The notes: a model not told the origin generated them from the letters alone. Shown: positions 34,081 to 47,960, numbered from the stretch's first letter. The stretch is 64,000 nt of DNA from Sympetrum striolatum (GCA_947579665.1 CANPUZ010000063.1:124001-188000); one strand, 5' to 3'. Numbers and translations: made by a program.

Positions 34081-35415
34081 AAATTATTCGTTTTTCTTGC
34101 TTTTTTCGGTCAAATCTCGATAAAATAAGGAAAACTAAGGGAAAAAAATTGAAATTTCGCTAAAATTATTCGTTTTACTTGCTTTTTTCGGTCAAATCTC
34201 GATAAAATAAGGAAAATTAAGGGAAAGAAAGAGGAAAAAAATTGAAATTTCGCTAAAATTATTCGTTTTTCTTGCTTTTTTCGGTCAAATCTCGATAAAA
34301 TAAGGAAAATCAAGGGAAAAAAGATGATAAAAATTGAAATTTCGCTAAAATTATTCGTTTTTCTTGCTTTTTTCGGTCAAATCTCGATAAAATAAGGAAA
34401 ATCAAAGGAAAAAAGATGATAAAAATTGAAATTTCGATAAAATTATTCGTTTTTCTTGCTTTTTTCGGTCAAATAATAATAAAATAAGGAAAATTAAGGG
34501 AAAAAAAGAGGATAAAAATTGATATTTCGCTAAAATTATTCGTTTTTCTTGCTTTTTTCGGTCAAATCTCGATAAAATAACGAAAATCAAGGGAAAAAAG
34601 ATGATGAAAATTGAAATTTCGATAAAATTATTCGTTTTTCTTGTTTTTGCGGTCAAATCTCGATAAAATAAGGAAAATTAAGGGAAAAAAAGTGGAAAAA
34701 ATTGAAATTTCGCTAAAATTATTCGTTTTTCTTCCTTTTTTTGGTCAAATCTCGATAAAATAAGGAAAATTAAGGGAATAGAAGAGGATAGAAATTGAAA
34801 TTTCGATAAAATTATTCGTTTTTCTTGCTTTTTTCGGTCAAATCTCGATAAAATAAGGAAAATTAAGGGAAAAAAAGTGGAAAAAAATTGATTTTTCGCT
34901 AAAATTATTCGTTTTTCTTCCTTTTTTTGGTCATATCTCGATAAAATAAGGAAAATGAAGTGAAAAGAAGAGGATAGAAATTGAAATTTCGATAAAGTTA
35001 TTCGTTTTTATTGCTTTTTTCGGTCAAATCTCGATAAAATAAGGAAAATTAAGGGGAAAAAAGAGGAAAAAAATTGAAATTTCGCAAAAATTATTCGTTT
35101 TACTTGCTTTTTTCGGCCAAATCTCGATAAAATAAGGAAAATTAAGGGAAAAAAAGAGGAAAAAAATTAAAATTTCGCTAAAATTATTCGTTTTTCTTGC
35201 TTTTTTCGGTCAAATCTCGATAAAATAAGGAAAATTAAGGGGAAAAAAGATGAAAAAAATTGAAATTTCGCTAAAATTATTCGTTTTTCTTGCTCTTTTC
35301 GGTCAAATCTCGATAAAATAAGGAAAATTAAGGGAAAAAAAGAGGAAAAAAATTAAAATTTCGCTAAAATTATTCGTTTTTCTTGCTTTTTTCGGTCAAA
35401 TCTCGATAAAATAAG
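34081..35415 (+). repeat. 1,286-bp tandem HOR, copy 2
   Basis: This is the second copy of the preceding unit, differing at single positions such as GTTTTTATTGC near 35,005 against GTTTTTCTTGC. Its right end runs into a local dimer duplication: 35,150-35,335 is repeated at 35,336-35,521 with offset 186 bp (GATGAAAAAAATTG at 35,249 and 35,435), exactly two monomers. Confidence 0.86.
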
Positions 35416-37373
35416 GAAAATTAAGGGGAAAAAAGATGAAAAAAATTGAAATTTCGCTAAAATTATTCGTTTTTCTTGCTCTTTTCGGTCAAATCTCGAT
35501 AAAATAAGGAAAATTAAGGGAAAAAAAGAGGATAGAAATTGAAATTTCGATAAAATTATTCGTTTTTCTTGCTTTTTTCGGTTAAATCTCGATTAATTAA
35601 GGGAAAAAAAGAGGATAAAAATTGAAATTTCGCAGAAATTATTCGTTTTTCTTGCTTTTTTCGGTCAAATCTCGATAAAATAAGGAAAATTAAGGGAAAA
35701 AAAGAGGAAAAAAATTGAAATTTCGCTCAAATTATTCGTTTTTCTTGCTTTTTTCGGTCAAATCTCGATAAAATAAGGAAAACTAATGGAAAAAAAGAGG
35801 ATAAAAATTGAAATTTCGCTAAAATTATTTGTTTTTCTTGCTTTTTTTGGTCAAATCTCGATAAACTAAGGAAAATCAAGGGAAAAAAGATGATAAAAAT
35901 GAAATTTCGATAAAATTATTCGTTTTTCTTGCTTTTTTCGGTCAAATCTCGATAAAATAAGGAAAATCAAGGGAAAAAAGATAATAAAAATTGATATTTC
36001 GCTAAAATTATTCGTTTTTCTTGCTTTTTCGGTCAAATCTCGATAAAATTAGGAAAATTAAGGGAAAAAAAGAAGAAAAATATTAAAATTTCGCTATTAT
36101 TATTCGTTTTCTTGCTTTTTTCTGTTAAATCTCGATTAATTAAGGGAAAAAAGAGGATAAAAATTGAAATTTCGCTAAAATTATTCGTTTTTCTTTCTTT
36201 TTCCGGTCAAATCTCGATAAACTAAGGAAAATGAAGGGAAAAAAAGAGGAAAAAAATTGAAATTTCGCTAAAATTATTCGTTTTTCTTGCTTTTTTCGGT
36301 CAAATCTCGATAAAATAAGGAAAATTAAAGGAAAAAAAGTGGAAAAAAATTGAAATTTCGCTAAAATTATTCGTTTTCTTGCTTTTTTCGGTCAAATCTC
36401 GATAAAATAAGGAAAATTAAGGGGAAAAAAGATGAAAAAAATTGAAATTTCGCTAAAATTATTCGTTTTTCTTGCTCTTTTCGGTCAAATCTCGATAAAA
36501 TAAGGAAAATTAAGGGAAAAAAAGAGGATAGAAATTGAGATTTCGATAAAATTATTCGTTTTTCTTGCTTTTTTCGGTTAAATCTCGATTAATTAAGGGA
36601 AAAAAAGAGGATAAAAATTGAAATTTCGCAGAAATTATTCGTTTTTCTTGCTTTTTTCGGTCAAATCTCGATAAAATAAGGAAAATTAAGGAAAAAAAAG
36701 AGGAAAAAAATTGAAATTTCGCTCAAATTATTCGTTTTTCTTTTTGTTTTTTTCGGTCAAATCTCGATAAAATAAGGAAAACTAATGGAAAAAAAGAGGA
36801 TAAAAATTGAAATTTCGCTAAAATTATTTGTTTTTCTTGCTTTTTTTGGTCAAATCTCAATAAACTAAGGAAAATCAAGGGAAAAAAGATGATAAAAATG
36901 AAATTTCGATAAAATTATTCGTTTTTCTTGCTTTTTTCGGTCAAATCTCGATAAAATAAGGAAAATCAAGGAAAAAAGATAATAAAAATTGATATTTCGC
37001 TAAAATTATTCGTTTTTCTTGCTTTTTCGGTCAAATCTCGATAAAATTAGGAAAATTAAGGGAAAAAAAGAAGAAAAATATTAAAATTTCGCTATTATTA
37101 TTCGTTTTCTTGCTTTTTTCTGTTAAATCTCGATTAATTAAGGGAAAAAAGAGGATAAAAATTGAAATTTCGCTAAAATTATTCGTTTTTCTTTCTTTTT
37201 TCGGTCAAATCTCGATAAACTAAGGAAAATGAAGGGAAAAAAAGAGGAAAAAAATTGAAATTTCGCTAAAATTATTCGTTTTTCTTGCTTTTTTCGGTCA
37301 AATCTCGATAAAATAAGGAAAATTAAAGGAAAAAAAGTGGAAAAAAATTGAAATTTCGCTAAAATTATTCGTT
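35380..37373 (+). repeat. 996-bp tandem HOR, two copies
   Basis: The first copy runs from about 35,380 to 36,376 and the second from about 36,377 to 37,373, with offset 996-997 bp. Shared markers are GATGAAAAAAATTG (35,435 and 36,431), TTTCGCAGAAATTATTCG (35,633 and 36,629) and the CTTTTTCGGTC monomer (36,030 and 37,027). In copy 2 near 36,740 the T-rich block is altered to CTTTTTGTTTTTTTCGG. After 37,373 the sequence follows the 31-kb segment. Confidence 0.84.
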
Positions 37374-37474
37374 TTTCTTCCTTTTTTCGGTCAAATCTCG
37401 ATAAACTAAGGAAAATTAAGGGAAAAAAAGAGGAAAAAAATTGAAATTTCGCTAAAATTATTTGTTTTTCTTGT

Positions 37475-40400
37475 TTTTGCGGTCAAATCTCGATAAAATA
37501 AGGAAAATTAAGGGAAAAAAAGTGGAAAAAATTGAAATTTCGCTAAAATTATTCGTTTTTCTTCCTTTTTTTGGTCAAATCTCGATAAAATAAGGAAAAT
37601 TAAGGGAATAGAAGAGGATAGAAATTGAAATTTCGATAAAATTATTCGTTTTTCTTGCTTTTTTCGGTCAAATCTCGATAAAATAAGGAAAATTAAGGGA
37701 AAGAAAGTGGAAAAAAATTGATTTTTCGCTAAAATTATTCGTTTTTCTTCCTTTTTTTGGTCATATCTCGATAAAATAAGGAAAATGAAGTGAAAAGAAG
37801 AGGATAGAAATTGAAATTTCGATAAAGTTATTCGTTTTTCTTGCTTTTTTCGGTCAAATCTCGATAAAATAAGGAAAATTAAGGGGAAAAAAGAGGAAAA
37901 AAATTGAAATTTCGCAAAAATTATTCGTTTTACTTGCTTTTTTCGGTCAAATCTCGATAAAATAAGGAAAATTAAGGGAAAAAAAGATGAAAAAAATTGA
38001 AATTTCGCTAAAATTATTCGTTTTTCTTGCTCTTTTCGGTCAAATCTCGATAAAATAAGGAAAATTAAGGGAAAAAAAGAGGATAAAAATTGATATTTCG
38101 CTTAAATTATTCGTTTTTCTTGCTTTTTTCGGTCAAATCTTGATAAAATAAGGAAAATTAAGGGAAAAAAATAAGAAAAAAATTAAAATTTCGCTATAAT
38201 TATTCGTTTTCTTGCTTTTTTCGGTTAAATCTCGATTAATTAAGGGAAAAAAAGAGGATAAAAATTGAAATTTCGCTAAAATTATTCGTTTTTCTTGCTT
38301 TTTTCGGTCAAATCTCGATAAACTAAGGAAAATTAGGGGAAAAAAAGAGGAAAAAAATTGAAATTTCGCAAAAATTTTTCGTTTTTCTTGCTTTTTTCGG
38401 TCAAATCTCGATAAAATAAGGAAAATCAAGGGAAAAAAGATGATAAAAATTGAAATTTCGATTAAATAATTCGTTTTTCTTGCTTTTTTCGGTAAAATCT
38501 CGATAAAATAAGGAAATTCAAGGGAAAAAAGATGATAAAAATTGATATTTCGCTAAAATTATTCGTTTTTCTTGCTTTTTTCGGTCAAATCTCGATAAAA
38601 TAAGGAAAATTAAGGGAAAAAAAGAAGAAAAAAATTAAAATTTCGCTATAATTATTCGTTTTCTTGCTTTTTTCGGTTAAATCTCGATTAATTAAGGGAA
38701 AAAAAGAGGATAAAAATTGAAATTTCGCTAAAATTATTCGTTTTTCTTGCTCTTTTTGGTCAAATCTCGATAGACTAAGGAAAATTAAGGGAAAAAAAGT
38801 GGAAAAAAATTAAAATTTTGCTAAAATTATTCGTTTTTCTTGCTTTTTTCGGTCAAATCTCGATAAAATAAGGATAATTAAGGGAAAAAAAGATGAAAAA
38901 AATTGAAATTTCGCTGAAATTATACGTTTTTCTTGCTCTTTTCGGTCAAATCTCGATAAAATAAGGAAAATTAAGGGAAAAAAAGAGGATAAAAATTGAT
39001 ATTTCGCTAAAATTATTTGTTTTTCTTGCATTTCTCGGTCAAATCTCGATAAAATAAGGAAAATCAAGGGAAAAAAGATGATATAAATTGAAATTTCGAT
39101 AAAATTATTCGTTTTTCTTGCTTTCTTCGGTCAAATCTCGATAAAATAAGGAAAATTAAGGGAAAAAGGAGGAAAAAAATTGATATTTCGCTCAAATTAT
39201 TCGTTTTTCTTGCTTTTTTCGGTCAAATCTCGATAAAATAAGGAAAATTAAGGGAAAAAAGAGGATAAAATTGATATTTCGCTAAAATTATTCGTTTTTC
39301 TTGCTTTTTTCGGTCAAATCTCGATAAAATATGGAAAATAAAGGGAAAAAGAGTGGAAAAAAATTGAAATTTGGCTAAAATTATTCGTTTTTCTTGCTTT
39401 TTTCGGTCAAATCTCGATAAAATAAGGAAAACTAAGGGAAAAAAATTGAAATTTCGCTAAAATTATTCGTTTTACTTGCTTTTTTCGGTCAAATCTCGAT
39501 AAAATAAGGAAAATTAAGGGAAAGAAAGAGGAAAAAAATTGAAATTTCGCTAAAATTATTCGTTTTTCTTGCTTTTTTCGGTCAAATCTCGATAAAATAA
39601 GGAAAATCAAGGGAAAAAAGATGATAAAAATTGAAATTTCGCTAAAATTATTCGTTTTTCTTGCTTTTTTCGGTCAAATCTCGATAAAATAAGGAAAATC
39701 AAGGGAAAAAAGATGATAAAAATTGAAATTTCGATAAAATTATTCGTTTTTCTTGCTTTTTTCGGTCAAATAATAATAAAATAAGGAAAATTAAGGGAAA
39801 AAAAGAGGATAAAAATTGATATTTCGCTAAAATTATTCGTTTTTCTTGCTTTTTTTGGTCAAATCTCGATAAAATAACGAAAATCAAGGGAAAAAAGATG
39901 ATGAAAATTGAAATTTCGATAAAATTATTCGTTTTTCTTGTTTTTGCGGTCAAATCTCGATAAAATAAGGAAAATTAAGGGAAAAAAAGTGGAAAAAATT
40001 GAAATTTCGCTAAAATTATTCGTTTTTCTTCCTTTTTTTGGTCAAATCTCGATAAAATAAGGAAAATTAAGGGAATAGAAGAGGATAGAAATTGAAATTT
40101 TGATAAAATTATTCGTTTTTCTTGCTTTTTTCGGTCAAATCTCGATAAAATAAGGAAAATTAAGGGAAAAAAAGTGGAAAAAAATTGATTTTTCGCTAAA
40201 ATTATTCGTTTTTCTTCCTTTTTTTGGTCATATCTCGATAAAATAAGGAAAATGAAGTGAAAAGAAGAGGATAGAAATTGAAATTTCGATAAAGTTATTC
40301 GTTTTTCTTGCTTTTTTCGGTCAAATCTCGATAAAATAAGGAAAATTAAGGGGAAAAAAGAGGAAAAAAATTGAAATTTCGCAAAAATTATTCGTTTTAC

Positions 40401-42060
40401 TTGCTTTTTTCGGTCAAATCTCGATAAAATAAGGAAAATTAAGGGTAAAAAAGATGAAAAAAATTGAAATTTCGCTAAAATTATTCGTTTTTCTTGCTCT
40501 TTTCGGTCAAATCTCGATAAAATAAGGAAAATTAAGGGAAAAAAAGAGGATAAAAATTGATATTTCGCTTAAATTATTCGTTTTTCTTGCTTTTTTCGGT
40601 CAAATCTTGACAAAATAAGGAAAATTAAGGGAAAAAAATAAGAAAAAAATTAAAATTTCGCTATAATTATTCGTTTTCTTGCTTTTTTCGGTTAAATCTC
40701 GATTAATTAAGGGAAAAAAAGAGGATAAAAATTGAAATTTCGCTAAAATTATTCGTTTATCTTGCTTTTTTCGGTCAAATCTCGATAAACTAAGGAAAAT
40801 TAGGGGAAAAAAAGAGGAAAAAAATTTAAATTTCACAAAAATTTTTCGTTTTTCTTGCTTTTTTCGGTCAAATCTCGATAAAATAAGGAAAATCAAGGGA
40901 AAAAAGATGATAAAAATTGAAATTTCGATTAAATAATTCGTTTTTCTTGCTTTTTTCGGTAAAATCTCGATAAAATAAGGAAATTCAAGGGAAAAAAGAT
41001 GATAAAAATTGATATTTCGCTAAAATTATTCGTTTTTCTTGCTTTTTTCGGTCAAATCTCGATAAAATAAGGAAAATTAAGGGAAAAAAAGAAGAAAAAA
41101 ATTAAAATTTCGCTATAATTATTCGTTTTCTTGCTTTTTTCGGTTAAATCTCGATTAATTAAGGGAAAAAAAGAGGATAAAAATTGAAATTTCGCTAAAA
41201 TTATTCGTTTTTCTTGCTCTTTTTGGTCAAATCTCGATAGACTAAGGAAAATTAAGGGAAAAAAAGTGGAAAAAAATTAAAATTTTGCTAAAATTATTCG
41301 TTTTTCTTGCTTTTTTCGGTCAAATCTCGATAAAATAAGGATAATTAAGGGAAAAAAAGATGAAAAAAATTGAAATTTCGCTGAAATTATTCGTTTTTCT
41401 TGCTCTTTTCGGTCAAATCTCGATAAAATAAGGAAAATTAAGGGAAAAAAAGAGGATAAAAATTGATATTTCGCTAAAATTATTTGTTTTTCTTGCTTTT
41501 TTCGGTCAAATCTCGATAAAATAAGGAAAATCAAGGGAAAAAAGATGATATAAATTGAAATTTCGATAAAATTATTCGTTTTTCTTGCTTTCTTCGGTCA
41601 AATCTCGATAAAATAAGGAAAATTAAGGGAAAAAAGAGGATAAAAATTGATATTTCGCTAAAATTATTCGTTTTTCTTGCTTTTTTCGGTCAAATCTCGA
41701 TAAAATATGGAAAATTAAGGGAAAAAAAGTGGAAAAAAATTGAAATTTGGCTAAAATTATTCGTTTTTCTTGCTTTTTTCGGTCAAATCTCGATAAAATA
41801 AGGAAAACTAAGGGAAAAAAATTGAAATTTCGCTAAAATTATTCGTTTTACTTGCTTTTTTCGGTCAAATCTCGATAAAATAAGGAAAATTAAGGGAAAG
41901 AAAGAGGAAAATAATTGAAATTTCGCTAAAATTATTCGTTTTTCTTGCTTTTTTCGGTCAAATCTCGATAAAATAAGGAAAATCAAGGGAAAAAAGATGA
42001 TAAAAATTGAAATTTCGCTAAAATTATTCGTTTTTCTTGCTTTTTTCGGTCAAATCTCGA
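37475..42060 (+). repeat. ~2,467-bp tandem HOR, two copies
   Basis: The first copy starts near 37,475 and the second near 39,942. CTTGTTTTTGCGG occurs at offset 2,467, as does TTTCGCTTAAATTATTCG (38,101 and 40,568) and the GGATAATTAAGGG monomer. From about 39,200 the offset falls to 2,376 because copy 1 carries an extra monomer (GGAGGAAAAAAATTGATATT near 39,168) that copy 2 lacks. The same series of monomers recurs at about 57-59 kb at offsets near 19.6 kb. Confidence 0.84.
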
Positions 42061-43268
42061 TAAAATAAGGAAAATTAAGGGAAAAAAGAGGAAAAAAATT
42101 GAAATTTCGCTAAAGTTATTCGTTTTTGTTGCTTTTTTCGGTCAAATCTCGATAAAATAAGGAAAATTAAGGGAAAAAAAGAGGATAAAAATTGATATTT
42201 CGCTAAAATTATTCGTTTTTCTTGCTTTTTTCGGTCAAAACTCGATAAAATAAGGAAAATCAAGGGAAAAAAGATGATAAAAATTGAAATTTCGATAAAA
42301 TTATTCGTTTTTCTTGCTTTTTTCGGTCAAATAATAATAAAATAAGGAAAATTAAGGGAAAAAAAGAGGATAAAAATTGATATTTCGCTAAAATTATTCG
42401 TTTTTCTTGCTTTTTTCGGTCAAATCTCGATAAAATAACGAAAATCAAGGGAAAAAAGATGATAAAAATTGAAATTTCGATAAAATTATTCGTTTTTCTT
42501 GCTTTTTTCGGTCAAATCTCGATAAAATAAGGAAAATTAAGGGAAAAAAAGATGAAAAAAATTGAAAATTCGCTGAAATTATTCGTTTTTCTTGCTCTTT
42601 TCGGTCAAATCTCGATAATATAAGGAAAATTAAGGGAAAAAAAGAGGATAAAAATTGATATTTCGCTAAAATTATTCGTTTTTCTTGCTTTTTTCGGTCA
42701 AATCTCGATAAAATAACGAAAATCAAGGGAAAAAAGATGATAAAAATTGAAATTTCGATAAAATTATTCGTTTTTCTTGCTTTTTTCGGTCAAATCTCGA
42801 TAAAATAAGAAAAATTAAGGGAAAAAAAGAAGAAAAAAATTGAAATTTCGCTATAGTTATTCGTTTTCTTGCTTTTTTCGGTTAAATCTCGATTAATTAA
42901 GGGAAAAAAAGAGGATAAAAATTGAAATTTCGCTAAAATAATTCGTTTTTCTTGCTTTTTTCTGTCTAATCTCGTTAACATAAGGAAATTTAAGGGAAAA
43001 AAAGAGGATAAAAATTGATATTTCGATAAAATTATTCATTTTTCTTGCTTTTTTCGGTCAAATCTCGATAAAATAAGGAAAATTAAGGGAAAAAAGAGGA
43101 AAAAAATTGAAATTTCGCTAAAATTATTCGTTTTACTTGCTTTTTTCGGTCAAATCTCGATAAAATAAGGAAAATTAAGGGAAAAAAACAGGATAAAAAT
43201 TGATATTTTGCTTAAATTATTCGTTTTTCTTGCTTTTTGCGGTCAAATCTCGATAAAATAAGGAAAAT
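39700..43268 (+). repeat. 3,569-bp tandem HOR, copy 1
   Basis: This is the largest clear tandem unit in the window, about 39 monomers. It repeats at 43,269-46,838 with offset 3,569-3,570 bp. The offset is constant at many landmarks: CTTAAATTATTCG (40,568 and 44,137), the GGATAATTAAGGG monomer, AAAACTAAGGG, the AATAATAATAAAA monomers (42,330 and 45,900), CTCGATAATATAAGG, and CTCGTTAACATAAGG. It overlaps the second copy of the 2,467-bp HOR, so the larger unit was assembled from smaller HOR products. Confidence 0.9.
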
Positions 43269-46200
43269 CAAGGGAAAAATGATGATAAAAATTGAAATTT
43301 CGATAAAATTATTCGTTTTTCTTGCTTTTTTCGGTCAAATAATAATAAAATAAGGAAAATTAAGGGAAAAAAAGAGGATAAAAATTGATATTTCGCTAAA
43401 ATTATTCGTTTTTCTTGCTTTTTTTGGTCAAATCTCGATAAAATAACGAAAATCAAGGGAAAAAAGATGATGAAAATTGAAATTTCGATAAAATTATTCG
43501 TTTTTCTTGTTTTTGCGGTCAAATCTCGATAAAATAAGGAAAATTAAGGGAAAAAAAGTGGAAAAAATTGAAATTTCGCTAAAATTATTCGTTTTTCTTC
43601 CTTTTTTTGGTCAAATCTCGATAAAATAAGGAAAATTAAGGGAATAGAAGAGGATAGAAATTGAAATTTCGATAAAATTATTCGTTTTTCTTGCTTTTTT
43701 CGGTCAAATCTCGATAAAATAAGGAAAATTAAGGGAAAAAAAGTGGAAAAAAATTGATTTTTCGCTAAAATTATTCGTTTTTCTTCCTTTTTTTGGTCAT
43801 ATCTCGATAAAATAAGGAAAATGAAGTGAAAAGAAGAGGATAGAAATTGAAATTTTGATAAAGTTATTCGTTTTTCTTGCTTTTTTCGGTCAAATCTCGA
43901 TAAAATAAGGAAAATTAAGGGGAAAAAAGAGGAAAAAAATTGAAATTTCGCAAAAATTATTCGTTTTACTTGCTTTTTTCGGTCAAATCTCGATAAAATA
44001 AGGAAAATTAAGGGTAAAAAAGATGAAAAAAATTGAAATTTCGCTAAAATTATTCGTTTTTCTTGCTCTTTTCGGTCAAATCTCGATAAAATAAGGAAAA
44101 TTAAGGGAAAAAAAGAGGATAAAAATTGATATTTCGCTTAAATTATTCGTTTTTCTTGCTTTTTTCGGTCAAATCTTGACAAAATAAGGAAAATTAAGGG
44201 AAAAAAATAAGAAAAAAATTAAAATTTCGCTATAATTATTCGTTTTCTTGCTTTTTTCGGTTAAATCTCGATTAATTAAGGGAAAAAAAGAGGATAAAAA
44301 TTGAAATTTCGCTAAAATTATTCGTTTATCTTGCTTTTTTCGGTCAAATCTCGATAAACTAAGGAAAATTAGGGGAAAAAAAGAGGAAAAAAATTGAAAT
44401 TTCACAAAAATTTTTCGTTTTTCTTGCTTTTTTCGGTCAAATCTCGATAAAATAAGGAAAATCAAGGGAAAAAAGATGATAAAAATTGAAATTTCGATTA
44501 AATAATTCGTTTTTCTTGCTTTTTTCGGTAAAATCTCGATAAAATAAGGAAATTCAAGGGAAAAAAGATGATAAAAATTGATATTTCGCTAAAATTATTC
44601 GTTTTTCTTGCTTTTTTCGGTCAAATCTCGATAAAATAAGGAAAATTAAGGGAAAAAAAGAAGAAAAAAATTAAAATTTCGCTATAATTATTCGTTTTCT
44701 TGCTTTTTTCGGTTAAATCTCGATTAATTAAGGGAAAAAAAGAGGATAAAAATTGAAATTTCGCTAAAATTATTCGTTTTTCTTGCTCTTTTTGGTCAAA
44801 TCTCGATAGACTAAGGAAAATTAAGGGAAAAAAAGTGGAAAAAAATTAAAATTTTGCTAAAATTATTCGTTTTTCTTGCTTTTTTCGGTCAAATCTCGAT
44901 AAAATAAGGATAATTAAGGGAAAAAAAGATGAAAAAAATTGAAATTTCGCTGAAATTATTCGTTTTTCTTGCTCTTTTCGGTCAAATCTCGATAAAATAA
45001 GGAAAATTAAGGGAAAAAAAGAGGATAAAAATTGATATTTCGCTAAAATTATTTGTTTTTCTTGCTTTTTTCGGTCAAATCTCGATAAAATAAGGAAAAT
45101 CAAGGGAAAAAAGATGATATAAATTGAAATTTCGATAAAATTATTCGTTTTTCTTGCTTTCTTCGGTCAAATCTCGATAAAATAAGGAAAATTAAGGGAA
45201 AAAAGAGGATAAAAATTGATATTTCGCTAAAATTATTCGTTTTTCTTGCTTTTTTCGGTCAAATCTCGATAAAATATGGAAAATTAAGGGAAAAAAAGTG
45301 GAAAAAAATTGAAATTTGGCTAAAATTATTCGTTTTTCTTGCTTTTTTCGGTCAAATCTCGATAAAATAAGGAAAACTAAGGGAAAAAAATTGAAATTTC
45401 GCTAAAATTATTCGTTTTACTTGCTTTTTTCGGTCAAATCTCGATAAAATAAGGAAAATTAAGGGAAAGAAAGAGGAAAATAATTGAAATTTCGCTAAAA
45501 TTATTCGTTTTTCTTGCTTTTTTTCGGTCAAATCTCGATAAAATAAGGAAAATCAAGGGAAAAAAGATGATAAAAATTGAAATTTCGCTAAAATTATTCG
45601 TTTTTCTTGCTTTTTTCGGTCAAATCTCGATAAAATAAGGAAAATTAAGGGAAAAAAGAGGAAAAAAATTGAAATTTCGCTAAAGTTATTCGTTTTTGTT
45701 GCTTTTTTCGGTCAAATCTCGATAAAATAAGGAAAATTAAGGGAAAAAAAGAGGATAAAAATTGATATTTCGCTAAAATTATTCGTTTTTCTTGCTTTTT
45801 TCGGTCAAAACTCGATAAAATAAGGAAAATCAAGGGAAAAAAGATGATAAAAATTGAAATTTCGATAAAATTATTCGTTTTTCTTGCTTTTTTCGGTCAA
45901 ATAATAATAAAATAAGGAAAATTAAGGGAAAAAAAGAGGATAAAAATTGATATTTCGCTAAAATTATTCGTTTTTCTTGCTTTTTTCGGTCAAATCTCGA
46001 TAAAATAACGAAAATCAAGGGAAAAAAGATGATAAAAATTGAAATTTCGATAAAATTATTCGTTTTTCTTGCTTTTTTCGGTCAAATCTCGATAAAATAA
46101 GGAAAATTAAGGGAAAAAAAGATGAAAAAAATTGAAAATTCGCTGAAATTATTCGTTTTTCTTGCTCTTTTCGGTCAAATCTCGATAATATAAGGAAAAT

Positions 46201-46838
46201 TAAGGGAAAAAAAGAGGATAAAAATTGATATTTCGCTAAAATTATTCGTTTTTCTTGCTTTTTTCGGTCAAATCTCGATAAAATAACGAAAATCAAGGGA
46301 AAAAAGATGATAAAAATTGAAATTTCGATAAAATTATTCGTTTTTCTTGCTTTTTTCGGTCAAATCTCGATAAAATAAGAAAAATTAAGGGAAAAAAAGA
46401 AGAAAAAAATTGAAATTTCGCTATAGTTATTCGTTTTCTTGCTTTTTTCGGTTAAATCTCGATTAATTAAGGGAAAAAAAGAGGATAAAAATTGAAATTT
46501 CGCTAAAATAATTCGTTTTTCTTGCTTTTGTCTGTCTAATCTCGTTAACATAAGGAAATTTAAGGGAAAAAAAGAGGATAAAAATTGATATTTCGATAAA
46601 ATTATTCATTTTTCTTGCTTTTTTCGGTCAAATCTCGATAAAATAAGGAAAATTAAGGGAAAAAAGAGGAAAAAAATTGAAATTTCGCTAAAATTATTCG
46701 TTTTACTTGCTTTTTTCGGTCAAATCTCGATAAAATAAGGAAAATTAAGGGAAAAAAAACAGGATAAAAATTGATATTTTGCTTAAATTATTCGTTTTTC
46801 TTGCTTTTTGCGGTCAAATCTCGATAAAATAAGGAAAA
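43269..46838 (+). repeat. 3,569-bp tandem HOR, copy 2
   Basis: This second copy is nearly identical to the first. Differences seen are an extra T near 45,520 (GCTTTTTTTCGG), GCTTTTGTCTG near 46,525 against GCTTTTTTCTG, GGAAAAAAAACAGG near 46,755 with an added A, and scattered single bases. Past 46,838 the AATAATAATAAAA monomer that opened the unit is replaced by a TCTCGATAAAATAAGG monomer, which marks the break. Confidence 0.9.
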
Positions 46839-47960
46839 TCAAGGGAAAAATGATGATAAAAATTGAAATTTCGATAAAATTATTCGTTTTTCTTGCTTTT
46901 TTCGGTCAAATCTCGATAAAATAAGGAAAATCAAGGAAAAAAAGATGATAATAATTGATATTTTGCTAAAATTATTCGTTTTTCTTGCTTTTTTCGGTCA
47001 AATATCGATAAAATAAGGAAAATTAAGGGAAAAAAAGTGGAAAAAAATTGAAATTTCGCTAAAATTATCCGTTTTTCTTCCTTTTTTTGGTCAAATCTCG
47101 ATAAAATAAGGAAAATTAAGGGGAAAGAAGAGGATAAAAATTGATATTTCGCTAAAATTATTCGTTTTTCTTCCTTTTTTCGGTCAAATCTCGATAAAAT
47201 AAGGAAAATTAAGGGAAAAAAAGAGGAAAAAATTGAAATTTCGCTAAAATAATTCGTTTTTTTTGCTTTTTTCGGTCAAATCTCGATAAAATAAGGAAAA
47301 TTAAGGGAAAAAAAGAAGAAAAAAATTAAAATTTCGCTATAATTATTCGTTTTCTTGCTATTTTCGGTTAAATCTAAATTAATTAAGGGAAAAAAAGAGG
47401 ATAAAATTGAAATTTCGCTAAAATTATTCGTTTTTCTTGCTTTTTTTCGGTCAAATCTCGATAAACTAAGGAAAATTAAGGGAAAAAAAGAGGAAAAAAA
47501 TTGAAATTTCGCTAAAATTATTCGTTTTTCTTGCTTTTTTCGGTCAAATCTCGATAAAATAAGGAAAATTAAGGGAAAAAAGTGGAAAAAAATTGAAATT
47601 TCGCTAAAATTATTCGTTTTTCTTCCTTTTTTTGGTCAAACCTCGATAAAATAATGAAAATTAAGGTAAAAGAAGAGGATAGAAATTGATATTTCGCTAA
47701 AATTATTTGTTTTTCTTGCTTTTTTCGGTCAAATCTCGATAAAATAAGGAAAATCAAGGGAAAAAAGATGATATAAATTGAAATTTCGATAAAATTATTC
47801 GTTTTTCTTGCTTTCTTCGGTCAAATCTCGATAAAATAAGGAAAATTAAGGGAAAAAAGAGGATAAAAATTGATATTTCGCTAAAATTATTCGTTTTTCT
47901 TGCTTTTTTCGGTCAAATCTCGATAAAATATGGAAAATTAAGGGAAAAAAAGTGGAAAAA
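46839..47960 (+). repeat. Linker block between HORs
   Basis: This block of about 12 monomers is not a tandem copy of its neighbours. It is a mosaic: 46,850-47,130 resembles 49,780-50,060 and 52,160-52,440, and 47,240-47,680 matches 52,730-53,170 at an offset of 5,490 bp. The shared variants there are a T-tract lengthened to eight or more, TCTAAATTAATTAAGGG and AAACCTCGATAAAATAATG. About 47,690-47,960 matches 45,040-45,320. Confidence 0.72.

Noticed and set aside
45520..45530. One-base T-tract length changes as meaningful variants
   Set aside because: Homopolymer length changes of one base may be slippage or sequencing error and were used only to explain small offset shifts.
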